Source of the DNA: Archangium violaceum
GTDB lineage: Bacteria; Myxococcota; Myxococcia; Myxococcales; Myxococcaceae
Direction: 5' to 3'
Length of the DNA: 64,000 nucleotides
Assembly (NCBI RefSeq): GCF_016887565.1
Contig: NZ_CP069396.1
Location: 5,376,001 to 5,440,000 of the forward strand
Part shown: positions 9,391 through 17,248 of the stretch, piece by piece
Numbering within the stretch: position 1 is the first letter of the stretch
How the letters are laid out: the number at the start of each line of letters is the position of its first letter
The notes under the pieces: generated by a model
Databases searched by the model: none
Seen by the model: only the letters and a program-made list of their open reading frames with translations
What the model was told of the DNA's origin: nothing
Made by a program: the position numbers and the translations under genes

Positions 9391-9482
9391 GCCGCCTGCT
9401 CCGCCGCCCGCGACACCGCGAGCAGCTCGGACACCGAGAGCAGCCGGTCCAGGTTCAACAGCAGCACGAATCGGCATGGCAC
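9387..9482 (-). pseudogene. cheW relic: last ~30 codons only
   Basis: Between the stop of the MCP gene (9487) and the start of cheR lies a frame encoding VPCRFVLLLNLDRLLSVSEL and then LAVSRAAEQAA, ending in TGA 9387-9389. This is the C-terminal strand and helix typical of CheW (family pattern: G-x-F-(L/V)-x-L-L-D-x-(D/N)-x-x-L-S). The preceding 120 or so residues of a CheW are absent; the MCP ends only five bases upstream of GTG 9482. The stop overlaps the cheR start as TGA/GTG, as expected if an MCP-cheW-cheR operon lost most of cheW by internal deletion. A 31-residue peptide could still be translated and would keep coupling to cheR. Confidence 0.7.
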
Positions 9483-9486
9483 GTTC

Positions 9487-11283
9487 CTAGAAACGCGTGA
9501 AGTCGCGCAGGCGGGGTGCACCCGGCGTCGGGGCAGGCACGGACTCGGCGGACACGGTGGACACGGCGCGCGCCAGCATCTCCGTGGCGGGCGCTCCGGG
9601 CGACCATGGCGCCCGTCTCTGCTGGACCTGCCGCAGCGTCAGGCCCCCGTCGTCCATTCCATGGATGCGGAAGAAGGACATGAGCTGCTGGAGTGCCTGC
9701 GCCTGCGCGCTCAGCTCCTCCGCCGTGCTCGCCAGCTCCTCCGCCGCGGACGCGTTGCGCTGCGTCACCTGGTCCACCTGCTCCATGGCCTTGTTCATCT
9801 GCATCAGGCCCGAGGCCTGCTCCTTGGACGCCGCGCTCACCTCCTGCACCAGCTCCGCCGTCTTCCGGATGGAGGGCACCAGCTCCTTGAGCAGCACCCC
9901 CGAGCGCTCGGCGATCTTCACGCTGCTGCTGGCCAGGCCACCAATCTCCTTGGCCGCCTTCTGGCTGCGCTCGGCCAGTTTGCGCACCTCGGTGGCCACC
10001 ACCGCGAAGCCCCTGCCATGCTCGCCCGCGCGCGCCGCCTCCACCGCCGCGTTCAGCGCCAGCAGGTTCGTCTGGTAGGCGATCTCCTCCACGATGGAGA
10101 TCTTCTCCGCGATGGCCGTCATCGCCTGCACGGTTTCCGCCACCGCCGCGCCGCTCTCGGCGGCGTCCTGGGCTCCCTTGGTGGCCATCTGGTCCGTCAG
10201 CCGGCTGTTGTCCGCGTTCTGGGTGATGGTGCTGCCGATCTGCTCCAGCGTGGCGCTCGTCTCTTCCACCGAGGCGGCCTGGCTGTTCGTGCCTTGCGAC
10301 AGCGACTGCGACGTGGCCGACACCTGCGAGGCCGCCGAGGACAGCGCCACGGCCCCCGCCCGCACCTCGCCGATCATCCCGCCCAGCTTCTGCACCATGG
10401 AGCCGAAGGCCCGCCCCAGCGTGTCGTTCTCCGAGCGCGGTATCACCTGCACGGTCATGTCACCGGCCGCCAGGGACTCGGCCACCCGCGTCATGTTCCG
10501 CAGCGAGCGGATCATCTCCTGCATCCCCGCCAGCATCTGTCCCGTCTCGTCGCGGCCGCGCGCCTGCACCTCCGCCGCCAGGTCTCCCTGCGCCAGCCGG
10601 CCCATCGCCGCCACCGCCTCGTTGATGGGGAGCACGATGCCGCGGCTCAGCAGCAGTGCCAGCACCACCGCCAGCACCGCCCCCATCCCTCCACCCGTCA
10701 TCAGGGTGCGGTACATGGCCGCTTCCAGCTCGTTGGAGGTCCGCGAGCGCTGCTCCAGCAGCCGCAACTCCTCGTTGGAGATCTGCGCCATCCCCTCGCG
10801 CATTCCGTCCATGAACTGCTTGCCCCGGGCGGTCCCCACGAAGCCCACCACCTCGTCCACCGGCACCTCGCCACTCGTGGCCTTGCGGCGCAGCTCGACG
10901 AGGGGCTCCACCTCCTGCGACAGCCAGCGCTGGTAGTCCTCGCGCAGCATCTGCAGGCGCTCTTGTTGCCGGGGGTTGTCCGTCGTCAGCTCCCGGGCCC
11001 GGGCGAAGTGCTGGGTGAAGCCCGCCTTGCCGGACTGCAGGGGCCCGAGGAACTTCTCATCCCCCGTGATGGCGAACCCCCGCAGCCCCGTCTCCATGTC
11101 GACGAGCGACTTCATGGTGCCGTTGATCTCCTGGAGTACCTCGTAGGAGTGCTTGTCCCAGCGGTTCGCTTCCGAGAGCTTCTCGAAGCTCGAATAGGAG
11201 ATGCCCACCACCAGCAGCAGGACCGCGATCATCGAGCCGAAGGCGAGGTACAGCTTCTTTCCGATTCCGACGTCTTGGAGCAT
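9487..11283 (-). CDS. methyl-accepting chemotaxis protein with CHASE3-like sensor
   Basis: A 598-residue protein; ATG 11283 is preceded by GAGGA seven bases upstream. A membrane helix lies at residues about 10-30 ([20 protein letters not shown]). The periplasmic four-helix CHASE3-type region follows to about 180 ([15 protein letters not shown] is the family signature). The second membrane helix is near 190-212, then HAMP to about 265. The signalling domain carries the hairpin tip [20 protein letters not shown] followed by [20 protein letters not shown]. The end is PRLRDFTRF, with no obvious NWETF-type CheR tether. It senses an unknown stimulus at the inner membrane and would signal through CheA/CheW. 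It heads the MCP-(cheW relic)-cheR unit. Confidence 0.92.
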   Translation of the reverse strand: MLQDVGIGKKLYLAFGSMIAVLLLVVGISYSSFEKLSEANRWDKHSYEVLQEINGTMKSLVDMETGLRGFAITGDEKFLGPLQSGKAGFTQHFARARELTTDNPRQQERLQMLREDYQRWLSQEVEPLVELRRKATSGEVPVDEVVGFVGTARGKQFMDGMREGMAQISNEELRLLEQRSRTSNELEAAMYRTLMTGGGMGAVLAVVLALLLSRGIVLPINEAVAAMGRLAQGDLAAEVQARGRDETGQMLAGMQEMIRSLRNMTRVAESLAAGDMTVQVIPRSENDTLGRAFGSMVQKLGGMIGEVRAGAVALSSAASQVSATSQSLSQGTNSQAASVEETSATLEQIGSTITQNADNSRLTDQMATKGAQDAAESGAAVAETVQAMTAIAEKISIVEEIAYQTNLLALNAAVEAARAGEHGRGFAVVATEVRKLAERSQKAAKEIGGLASSSVKIAERSGVLLKELVPSIRKTAELVQEVSAASKEQASGLMQMNKAMEQVDQVTQRNASAAEELASTAEELSAQAQALQQLMSFFRIHGMDDGGLTLRQVQQRRAPWSPGAPATEMLARAVSTVSAESVPAPTPGAPRLRDFTRF

Positions 11284-11408
11284 GGGACCATCCTCGGAGG
11301 AGGGGGGAACAGGCCGCGGCGGACAGCGCACGCGGCTTGGGTGATGCCCAGCAGGTAGAGCGTGACGGCCTCGTGCGTCAGCATCGCGGCGAAGACGTCC
11401 ATAAGACA

Positions 11409-11450
11409 ACCGCCCCCCTCCCGGCATGGATGCACGGAGAGGAGGGCGGT
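11409..11450 (-). terminator. hairpin between GH19-like gene and MCP gene
   Basis: ACCGCCCCCCTC (11409-11420) pairs with GAGGAGGGCGGT (11439-11450) with one mismatch around an 18-base loop. On the minus strand it lies between the stop of the GH19-like gene (11522) and the MCP start, with only a weak T-rich tail (TGTCTTAT). It could end the upstream transcript or be a structure in the MCP leader. Confidence 0.4.
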
Positions 11451-11521
11451 GCGAGTGAGTCGGGTCTTCTGTTGCTTACTGAACCAGGTGGAGGCGGAGT
11501 TGGGGTCCCGCCCGGTCCCGC

Positions 11522-12343
11522 CTAATGGGCGAGCATGGTCAGCGCGCGTCGGTAGAAGACCATGTGCCTGGGCAGCACGGTGTCGCGCCCGATGAAGCGG
11601 CGGGTGATTTCCTCGAAGTCCCCCTGGTCCGCCAGGGGGTTGAGGTCACGGCTGGTCCAGTACCAGGCCGCCACGCGGAAACCCACTTCGGGGTTCGCGG
11701 CGAGCTCGGGGTCGTTCTCCAGGTCGATTCCCAGCGCCTTGCCGGCGGCACGGTAGTTGGCCCGGCCGGTGAGCAGGAAGGGGCCACGGCCCTTGTAGCG
11801 AGCGCCGTCCCCGGGCCGCACGTTGCCCAGGTCTTCCCGTCCCTCGTACTGCTCGCCTGAATCTGGCTCCTCGAACCGATTGAGCTGGCCCGTCACGAAG
11901 GCGAGCTCCGCGAGGAAGGCCGCCTGACGCTGGGGCGTCGTGATGTCCGCCTCGATCATCGCCTTGTTGAGGTGCGGCAGCAGCTCGGCGGCCCGCATTT
12001 CCGAGCAGTTGGGCATGACGGTTCGCAGCTGCTCCAGGGTGAGGCCCGGGCCTTCGGGCTCTTCCTGCTCCGGAGGCCGGAAGTGGACCCCGAGTTCGCT
12101 CCAGGTGTCGGAGTCCACGATGCCGTCCTCGTTCATTCCCCTGCCTCGCTGGAAGGACAGCACCGCATCCTCCGTCTGCGAGCCGAAGAAGCCATCCGTC
12201 GGGCCGGGGTTGAAGCCGGCTGCCGTCAGCTTGCGTTGCAGCTCCATCACCAACGGGCCACGCGAGCCCTTGTGCAGCACGGTGGACAGGCCCACGGACG
12301 TGAGTTGAAGGAACGTCGTGTCGATCTCGGTAGGAGTTGGCAT
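11522..12343 (-). CDS. peptidoglycan-binding, GH19-like (chitinase/endolysin fold) protein lacking the catalytic Glu
   Basis: A 273-residue protein; ATG 12343 follows GGGAGG. Residues about 22-85 are a peptidoglycan-binding type 1 domain (GPLVMELQRKLTAAGF ... GFFGSQTEDAVLSFQ). After a Pro/Glu linker, residues about 100-270 match the GH19 lysozyme/chitinase family: YEGREDLGNVRPGDG, RYKGRGPFLLTGRANY, NPEVGFRVAAWYW, DFEEITRRFIG. In active members the helix after the linker ends in GHE(S/T)GG, where the Glu is the general acid; here it reads AFVTGQ, so both His and Glu are replaced. The fold and wall binding are probably kept while glycosidase activity is impaired or lost. There is no signal peptide, so export (if any) needs another route. 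Confidence 0.75.
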   Translation of the reverse strand: MPTPTEIDTTFLQLTSVGLSTVLHKGSRGPLVMELQRKLTAAGFNPGPTDGFFGSQTEDAVLSFQRGRGMNEDGIVDSDTWSELGVHFRPPEQEEPEGPGLTLEQLRTVMPNCSEMRAAELLPHLNKAMIEADITTPQRQAAFLAELAFVTGQLNRFEEPDSGEQYEGREDLGNVRPGDGARYKGRGPFLLTGRANYRAAGKALGIDLENDPELAANPEVGFRVAAWYWTSRDLNPLADQGDFEEITRRFIGRDTVLPRHMVFYRRALTMLAH

Positions 12344-12525
12344 CACGGAAACCTCCCTCTGCTTCAAGGTGTGGTGGTGCCAGCGGCTTTGTGAAGGCTG
12401 GCAACTCCCAGACAGGCATCCGCTCCCCGCCAGGGCAGAGAGAGGACCTGACCCGGAGGACTCGCCTCCACGGTCCGCTGCTCGGTGTCACCCTCGAAGG
12501 GCTCGAGCTTGTCCGCCGTGGAGTC

Positions 12526-12903
12526 TTAGAACAGGACGGGGATGGTGGAGAAGCCGCGCAGCCCGGCGCCCGCGCCGGTGCCCCACTTCAGCTCCTCGGC
12601 GGGGATGGCCAAGCACATCTGGGTCCTGCGCGCGCCGTCCTGGGCGGGGTCGAAGCGGTCCGAGTTCATGATGCGCTCGGCCCAGACGTGGATGCGCTCG
12701 CGGTCCTCCTCGGGGATGCCGAGCATGTCACTGATGACGGTGATGGGCATGGGGTGGGCGAAGGCGGGGACCAGGTCCATGCGGCGCTCACCGGGGGCCT
12801 CGTCACGGGAGGCGGCCTCGCGCTCGGCGCGGTCGAGCAGGGTGCTTGCGGCTGTCGACGTGGACCGTGTCGCTGAGGTTGCGGGGGCATCCTCCTGGAG
12901 CAC
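12526..12903 (-). pseudogene. cytochrome P450, internally deleted
   Basis: One open frame joins two distant parts of a bacterial P450. The first is MDLVPAFAHPMPITVISDML and GIPEEDRERIHVWAERIM, the B'-D helix region before the I helix. The second is MCLAIPAEELKWGTGA followed by LRGFSTIPVLF, the last strand after the haem-binding Cys. About 230 residues are missing, including the I-helix AGxxT, ExxR and the FGxGxHxCxG haem ligand. The N-terminal 38 codons look scrambled. It cannot bind haem. The gap between the fragments is in frame, so it still reads as a 125-codon frame. Confidence 0.7.
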
Positions 12904-12958
12904 CCGTGGGGCTCCATCCCGGGTTGTTTATGTGCTTGGGCGGGGTTGGCCCCACTGC

Positions 12959-13786
12959 TCAGGACGGCGACGTCCCCTCGGCCTCCACCGAGACCTGCTC
13001 CCACTCGCCCCAGGTCTTCAGCCGCTGGGTGTAGAGGTGCTGCACCAGCTTCGTCGGCATCTGGCCGAAGAGAACGCGCAGGGGGGGCTTCTCCGCGTCG
13101 ACCACCTTCAGCAACGCGCGCGCGGCGGCCTTGGGATCGCCGGCCTTCGCACCGCTCCTCTGACTGGCGAGTGCCGTGCGCAGGCCGTCGTAGGCGGGAT
13201 GGGGCTTCGAGCGCACCGCGGAGGCGCCCCCCCAATCCGTGGCGAAGAGGCCCGGCTCGACGAGGGTGACCTTGATGCCAAGGCCCCCCACCTCCTGCGC
13301 GAGGGACTCGCTGAAGCCCTCGAGTGCCCACTTGGATGCGTGGTAGCCGCCCAGGTTGGGGAACGCGCCGACTCCACCGATGCTCGAAATCTGGAGGATG
13401 TGCCCGCTCTTCTGGGCCCGGAGCGTGGGCAGCACCGCCTGCGTCACCCACAGCGCGCCGAGCACGTTGACGTCGAGCTGATGCCGGATGTCCTGTTCCG
13501 AGAGCTCCTCGATGGCACCGAACAGGCCGAAGCCCGCGTTGTTGACGACGACATCGAGACGGCCGAAGCGCTCGGTGGCCCTGCCCACGGCCTGGAACAC
13601 CGCATCCCGGTTCGTGACATCGAGTGTGAGGACGAGGAGTGCCTCCCCGTACTGGCGACTCAGGTCGGCCAGCGCGTCGGCGTTGCGGACCGTCGCCGCG
13701 ACCCGGTCTCCCCGGCCGAGGGCCGCCTCGACGAACGCGCGGCCAAACCCGCGAGATGCTCCTGTGATGAACCAGACCTTGCTCAT
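12959..13786 (-). CDS. short-chain dehydrogenase/reductase
   Basis: A 275-residue classical SDR. ATG 13786 has a perfect GGAGG seven bases upstream (CTGGAGGAAACATG). The nucleotide-binding motif is TGASRGFG near residue 8, then NNAGFG, the catalytic Ser in SSIGGVG, and YHASK (Tyr and Lys of the triad). The C-terminal stretch resembles the oxidoreductases that are often controlled by a divergent TetR gene. It probably reduces or oxidises a small carbonyl or hydroxyl compound with NAD(P). It is divergent from the TetR gene at 13899, and the shared 112-bp gap carries a perfect 8-bp-arm inverted repeat over its -35 box, so repression by that TetR is likely. Confidence 0.88.
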   Translation of the reverse strand: MSKVWFITGASRGFGRAFVEAALGRGDRVAATVRNADALADLSRQYGEALLVLTLDVTNRDAVFQAVGRATERFGRLDVVVNNAGFGLFGAIEELSEQDIRHQLDVNVLGALWVTQAVLPTLRAQKSGHILQISSIGGVGAFPNLGGYHASKWALEGFSESLAQEVGGLGIKVTLVEPGLFATDWGGASAVRSKPHPAYDGLRTALASQRSGAKAGDPKAAARALLKVVDAEKPPLRVLFGQMPTKLVQHLYTQRLKTWGEWEQVSVEAEGTSPS

Positions 13787-13843
13787 GTTTCCTCCAGCGT
13801 CCGACCCTCGTTGATGTTGGCTGTTTGTGTCAAATGTGGCAGT

Positions 13844-13873
13844 CAATGTCAAGAAAGGCATATTCTGACATTG
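13844..13873. promoter_or_regulatory. probable TetR operator in divergent promoter region
   Basis: CAATGTCA (13844-13851) and TGACATTG (13866-13873) are perfect inverted 8-mers separated by 14 bases. The left arm contains the minus-strand -35 box TTGACA (complement of 13847-13852) of the SDR gene, with a weak CACAAA -10 seventeen bases on. Its position between a TetR gene and the gene it faces makes it the best candidate operator. Confidence 0.6.
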
Positions 13874-13898
13874 TGTTCTGTTGTCGTATGCTGACGGG

Positions 13899-14513
13899 AT
13901 GAGGAGCCGGAAGACCAAGGAAGCAGCAACAGGGTTGCGAGAGCGGACGCGACGAGCGGTTCAGGTGGAGATCGCGAATGCGGCCATGCAGCTCTTCCTC
14001 ACGCGGGGCTTCGATGCGACGACCACCGAGCAGATCGCCGCCGCGGCGGGAATCTCCACGAGGAGTTTCTTCCGCTATTTCGAGACGAAGGAGGACGTGG
14101 TCCTCGGGTACTTGTCCGAAACGGGGCTCGCCCTGCAGCAGGCGCTGGAGGCGCGTCCACTCTCCGAGAGCCCCTGGGCCGCCCTGCGCCGCGCCTTCGA
14201 CGTGGTGTGCGAGGGCACGAAGCGCGACCCGGAACGCGCTCTCCGAGGCGCCCGGATGCTCGCGCAGACCCCGTCGCTTCGGGCGCGGCACACGGAGAAG
14301 CAGATGCAGTGGCACGACGCGCTCGTGCCCGCCATCGTGAAGCGCCTCCCGCCGCGTGCCGGGTCACCGCAGGGGGACCCTCGTGCGGCCGCCATCGTGG
14401 CCGCGGCCCTGGCGTGTCTGGATGCCGCGCTCGCAGCGTGGACGGCATCCGGAGGCAAGGCGGATATGGGGGCCCTTCTTGATGACGCGATCCAGGCGGT
14501 CCGTCACCCATAA
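13899..14513 (+). CDS. TetR-family repressor
   Basis: A 204-residue protein. ATG 13899 starts MRSRKTKEAATGLRERTRRA; an upstream in-frame TTG at 13881 has no ribosome site. The N-terminal helix-turn-helix is typical: ANAAMQLFLTRGFDATTTEQ, IAAAAGISTRSFFRYFETKE. The C-terminal ligand domain resembles the AcrR/MftR-like group (WAALRRAFDVVCEG). It faces the SDR gene across a palindrome-bearing gap and probably represses both units, with derepression by an unknown small molecule. A hairpin terminator begins at its stop codon. Confidence 0.88.
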   Translation: MRSRKTKEAATGLRERTRRAVQVEIANAAMQLFLTRGFDATTTEQIAAAAGISTRSFFRYFETKEDVVLGYLSETGLALQQALEARPLSESPWAALRRAFDVVCEGTKRDPERALRGARMLAQTPSLRARHTEKQMQWHDALVPAIVKRLPPRAGSPQGDPRAAAIVAAALACLDAALAAWTASGGKADMGALLDDAIQAVRHP

Positions 14514-14539
14514 CTCCCGCCCCGGAGTCGGCGGGAGTT
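14512..14539 (+). terminator. hairpin after the TetR gene
   Basis: AACTCCCGCC (14512-14521) and GGCGGGAGTT (14530-14539) form a perfect 10-bp stem with an 8-base loop, starting inside the TAA stop of the TetR gene. There is no T run, so termination may be weak or factor-assisted. Confidence 0.5.
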
Positions 14540-14679
14540 GATGCACTACCGCTCGCGCCTGCTCCGACGTGGACAGAAACCATGCGAAGAGGGCTGCCGG
14601 CCTCTCCACCGGCCTGTGGCGCACAGCTCGGCGGCACCCGTCCGCGGCCCTCCTTGGCCCCTCTGCTCAAGCCCTCACC

Positions 14680-14709
14680 CTCAACAGGCCTCCCATTCGC
14701 CCGGTGCTT
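14680..14709. repeat. dispersed 30-bp repeat, copy 2
   Basis: Twenty-nine of 30 bases equal those at 4881-4910, in the same orientation. It ends some 28 bases before the promoter of the next TetR gene. The rest of the 14540-14787 gap shows no gene. Confidence 0.6.
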
Positions 14710-14732
14710 GAATAACGACACCGGACAATTTC

Positions 14733-14766
14733 GGAACTTGACGGTTCCGGAACTCAGCAGTATCAA
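14733..14766 (+). promoter_or_regulatory. sigma-70-type promoter overlapped by an inverted repeat
   Basis: TTGACG (14738-14743), a 17-base spacer and TATCAA (14761-14766) form a good promoter 22 bases before the TetR start at 14788. GGAAC (14733-14737) and GTTCC (14744-14748) are inverted around the -35 box, placed where an autoregulating TetR would bind. Confidence 0.65.
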
Positions 14767-14787
14767 TATCATCTCAAGGATGACTGC

Positions 14788-15525
14788 ATGACTCAGAACG
14801 ATGACGACGCCGTTGCCGTCGAGCCTGCACAGCCAGGACGCAAGCGAGACCACTCGCGCGACGCAAAGATTCTCGACGCCACGCTCGAGGTTCTCGCCGA
14901 GGTGGGCGCAGCGGGCCTGACAATGGACATCGTGGCCGCGCGAGCCGGAGCAGGGAAGGCGACCATCTACCGCCGATGGACGTCGAAGACAGAGCTGGTC
15001 ATCGACGCCGTCGCGCACATGAAACGCAATCAGGTCGATCTCGAGCGTCTGCCCGACACGGGCACGCTCCGCGGAGACCTGCTCGGCCTGTTCAAGCCGC
15101 AGTCGATCGAAGAAAGCGAGCGCAAGCTCAAGATCATGACGGGGCTCGCCTCGTTGCTCTCGCAAGACCAGGCGCTCGCCGACGCAGCAAACGCCGCGGT
15201 GGTTCAACCGTGGGCCGAAGCGCACTTCGCGCTGATGCGGCGAGCGGTCGAACGCGGTGAGATCTCGGCGTCCGCCGACATCGGCACTCTGTCCCAGGTC
15301 ATCCCGTCGATGGCCGCCTACCGCACCCTGGTTCAGCGCAAGCCGATCGACCTGGCCTTCCTCGTGTCGATGGTTGACGGAGTCATCGTGCCAGCCCTGC
15401 GGCGTCAGCCCTCGGAGGTACCACCCGATTCGACAGGTCACAGACCTGTTCCCACCACCTCACGGGTCGACGAGCCCCCGTCGCCCCGACGAGCCGCGAG
15501 CGTGCGGAAACGCTCGAAAATCTGA
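14788..15525 (+). CDS. TetR-family regulator with extended C-terminus
   Basis: A 245-residue protein; ATG 14788 is preceded by AAGGA eight bases upstream. Helix-turn-helix: ILDATLEVLAEVGAAGLTMD, IVAARAGAGKATIYRRWTSK. The ligand domain is of the TetR_C type often found beside transporters or small enzymes. After about residue 205 comes a 40-residue Pro/Arg/Ser-rich tail of low complexity that such regulators usually lack. It has its own promoter with an overlapping inverted repeat (autoregulation inferred). The VOC-type gene begins 19 bp downstream and is probably in the same transcript. Confidence 0.85.
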   Translation: MTQNDDDAVAVEPAQPGRKRDHSRDAKILDATLEVLAEVGAAGLTMDIVAARAGAGKATIYRRWTSKTELVIDAVAHMKRNQVDLERLPDTGTLRGDLLGLFKPQSIEESERKLKIMTGLASLLSQDQALADAANAAVVQPWAEAHFALMRRAVERGEISASADIGTLSQVIPSMAAYRTLVQRKPIDLAFLVSMVDGVIVPALRRQPSEVPPDSTGHRPVPTTSRVDEPPSPRRAASVRKRSKI

Positions 15526-15544
15526 ACCTGCATAGGAGAGAGTC

Positions 15545-15970
15545 ATGACCGTCAGCGTTACCAACCACCTCAACTTCCGTGGCGATGCTCGTGCGGCGCT
15601 GGAGTTCTACCAGTCCGTGTTCGGCGGAGACATCGCCATCGTCACCTACAAGGACGCCCAGAACGTCCAGGCTCCGTCCGAGGCGAACCAGGTGATGTGG
15701 GGCCAGGTCGCCGCCAAGAACGGCTTCCGCGTGATGGCGTACGACGTGCCGTCCCGGATGCCGTGGGACCCAGGCAAGAATGCATCCTTCGTCTCTGTCC
15801 GCGGTGACTCGGATAAGGAAATCACCGCGTTCTGGGAAAAGCTCTCCGTTGGCGCGACCGTCGCGCAGCCGCTGGGGCCGTCGGGATGGGCGCCCCTCTA
15901 CGGCATGCTCAAGGACCGCTTCGGCATCACGTGGGTCCTGGATGTCGCTACGGGGTACAAGGCGCCCTGA
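15545..15970 (+). CDS. VOC-superfamily protein, PhnB/glyoxalase-like
   Basis: A 141-residue protein with a strong ribosome site (AGGAGAGAGTC) before ATG 15545. The paired beta-alpha-beta-beta-beta layout is visible, with the PhnB-like start LNFRGDARAALEFYQSVFGG and the ending KDRFGITWVLDV. Members bind a metal and a small substrate (glyoxalase, dioxygenase, antibiotic-binding) or have no known activity. It follows the TetR gene at 15525 by 19 bp, so that regulator probably controls it. The substrate is unknown. Confidence 0.85.
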   Translation: MTVSVTNHLNFRGDARAALEFYQSVFGGDIAIVTYKDAQNVQAPSEANQVMWGQVAAKNGFRVMAYDVPSRMPWDPGKNASFVSVRGDSDKEITAFWEKLSVGATVAQPLGPSGWAPLYGMLKDRFGITWVLDVATGYKAP

Positions 15971-16217
15971 GTCAGCGAAGGAACGGGCGCGGAGCCGCCA
16001 GGCAAAGAGCCCTTCCGTAGAGCCGGATGACGCGAGGCGGTTCAGTGCCCTGGGCGCCGCGCGTCACCTGGCGAAGGCGGAAGCAGCGCCGGCGGGGGCG
16101 CTTGAAAGTCATGCGAACTACTCGCATAGTTCGAGTTCGAGGCGTTCGAAGTGCTCCAGCGCGATGTCTCCGAGCACCTGGGCTTTCCGGCATCTGCAAG
16201 AGCTGTCAGCGCACATC

Positions 16218-17030
16218 ATGACCCACGCGCTCTATCGCCCAAGGGCACCTCTGGATCGGCTCGTCGACTTCTTCTGGGTGTCCAACGCCCATGTCGCGCA
16301 GGCTCCGCGAGAGCGCGTGCTGCCGACGGGCGCGCAGGCGCTCGTCGTCCACCTCGGAGAGAGCCCGATGCGCATCTATCCCGATGAGCGAACGAGCGAG
16401 CCGGCCGAGCTCTCCGGGGCCATCTTGTGCGGCGCGCGGCAGAGCCCGCTGCTCATCGGCACCTCGCATGGCTCGACCGTCGGCGTCCACTTCAAGCCTG
16501 GCGGAGCACGCCCCTTCTTCGATGTCCCCGCCGACGCGACGGCGGAGCAGACCGTCTCGCTGGAAGCACTGTGGGGCACGTCAGCCCGTTCACTGCGTGA
16601 GCGACTCATGGAGGCACCCACGCCGGTCGATCGAGTGCGTCTCTTGGAGGCCCTGCTTCTCGAACGAGTCCGCCGCTCGTTCGACCTGGGCCCCGCGCTC
16701 CGCGCGTCTCTCCGCGCGTTCGAAGAACCCACCCTCACGTCGGTTGCGGAGGTCAATCGCCGGACGGGGCTTTCGCCGAAGCGCCTCCTGGCGCTTTTCC
16801 GCGACGAGGTCGGCTTGAGCCCCAAGTCCTTCTGGCGCGTCCGACGGTTTCGAGCAGCGTTGCGCGACCTGGAGCAAGGGGCCTTGCGGGGTGCGGCCCT
16901 GGCCTACGAGCACGGCTACTGCGACCAGGCCCATTTCCTTCGCGAGTTCCGCGCCATCGCGGGCTCGAGCCCGCGCGAGTGGCTCTCGGCGCGTGTCGCG
17001 GGCACCGACCACGTCTCGGTGTACGGGTAA
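16218..17030 (+). CDS. AraC-family transcriptional regulator
   Basis: A 270-residue protein. ATG 16218 starts MTHALYRPRAPLDRLVDFFW, the usual beginning of the group with a DUF6597-type N-terminal sensor; an in-frame ATG at 16164 would add 18 residues. The sensor part contains VLPTGAQALVVHLG and FKPGGARPFF. The C-terminal AraC DNA-binding domain shows VAEVNRRTGLSPKRLLALF, VGLSPKSFWRVRRF and the second helix-turn-helix ALAYEHGYCDQAHFLREF. Its target is probably local; it lies between the VOC gene and the methyltransferase gene on the same strand, but gaps of about 220-250 bp separate it from each. Confidence 0.85.
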   Translation: MTHALYRPRAPLDRLVDFFWVSNAHVAQAPRERVLPTGAQALVVHLGESPMRIYPDERTSEPAELSGAILCGARQSPLLIGTSHGSTVGVHFKPGGARPFFDVPADATAEQTVSLEALWGTSARSLRERLMEAPTPVDRVRLLEALLLERVRRSFDLGPALRASLRAFEEPTLTSVAEVNRRTGLSPKRLLALFRDEVGLSPKSFWRVRRFRAALRDLEQGALRGAALAYEHGYCDQAHFLREFRAIAGSSPREWLSARVAGTDHVSVYG

Positions 17031-17248
17031 AAAAATCCAATACGCGGCGCCGCGCCCGCGCTTTCCTCGGCGGCATGAGCCCAAGTGAACGCTCCGCGCA
17101 CCGTGCGTCGGCCTTGACGGAAAGATCGAACTTCCAGAGTCGGGCACATGGGCTCGATCGTCCGGCTTCGCGCGGAGCTGCTCGAGGCCGGATGGTCGAA
17201 GCGTAGCATTCGCACCAAACCATACTGGGCCTACGGAAAGCGTGGACT

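Noticed and set aside
8512-11358. A 948-codon plus-strand frame opposite cheR and the MCP gene
   Set aside because: Low-complexity Arg/His/Leu product; the minus-strand frames carry all recognisable motifs and ribosome sites.
15971-16217. A small gene in the gap before the AraC gene
   Set aside because: Frames there are Arg/Ser-rich without ribosome sites; TTCGAGTTCGAGG-type repeats near 16130 are short and unconvincing as operators.
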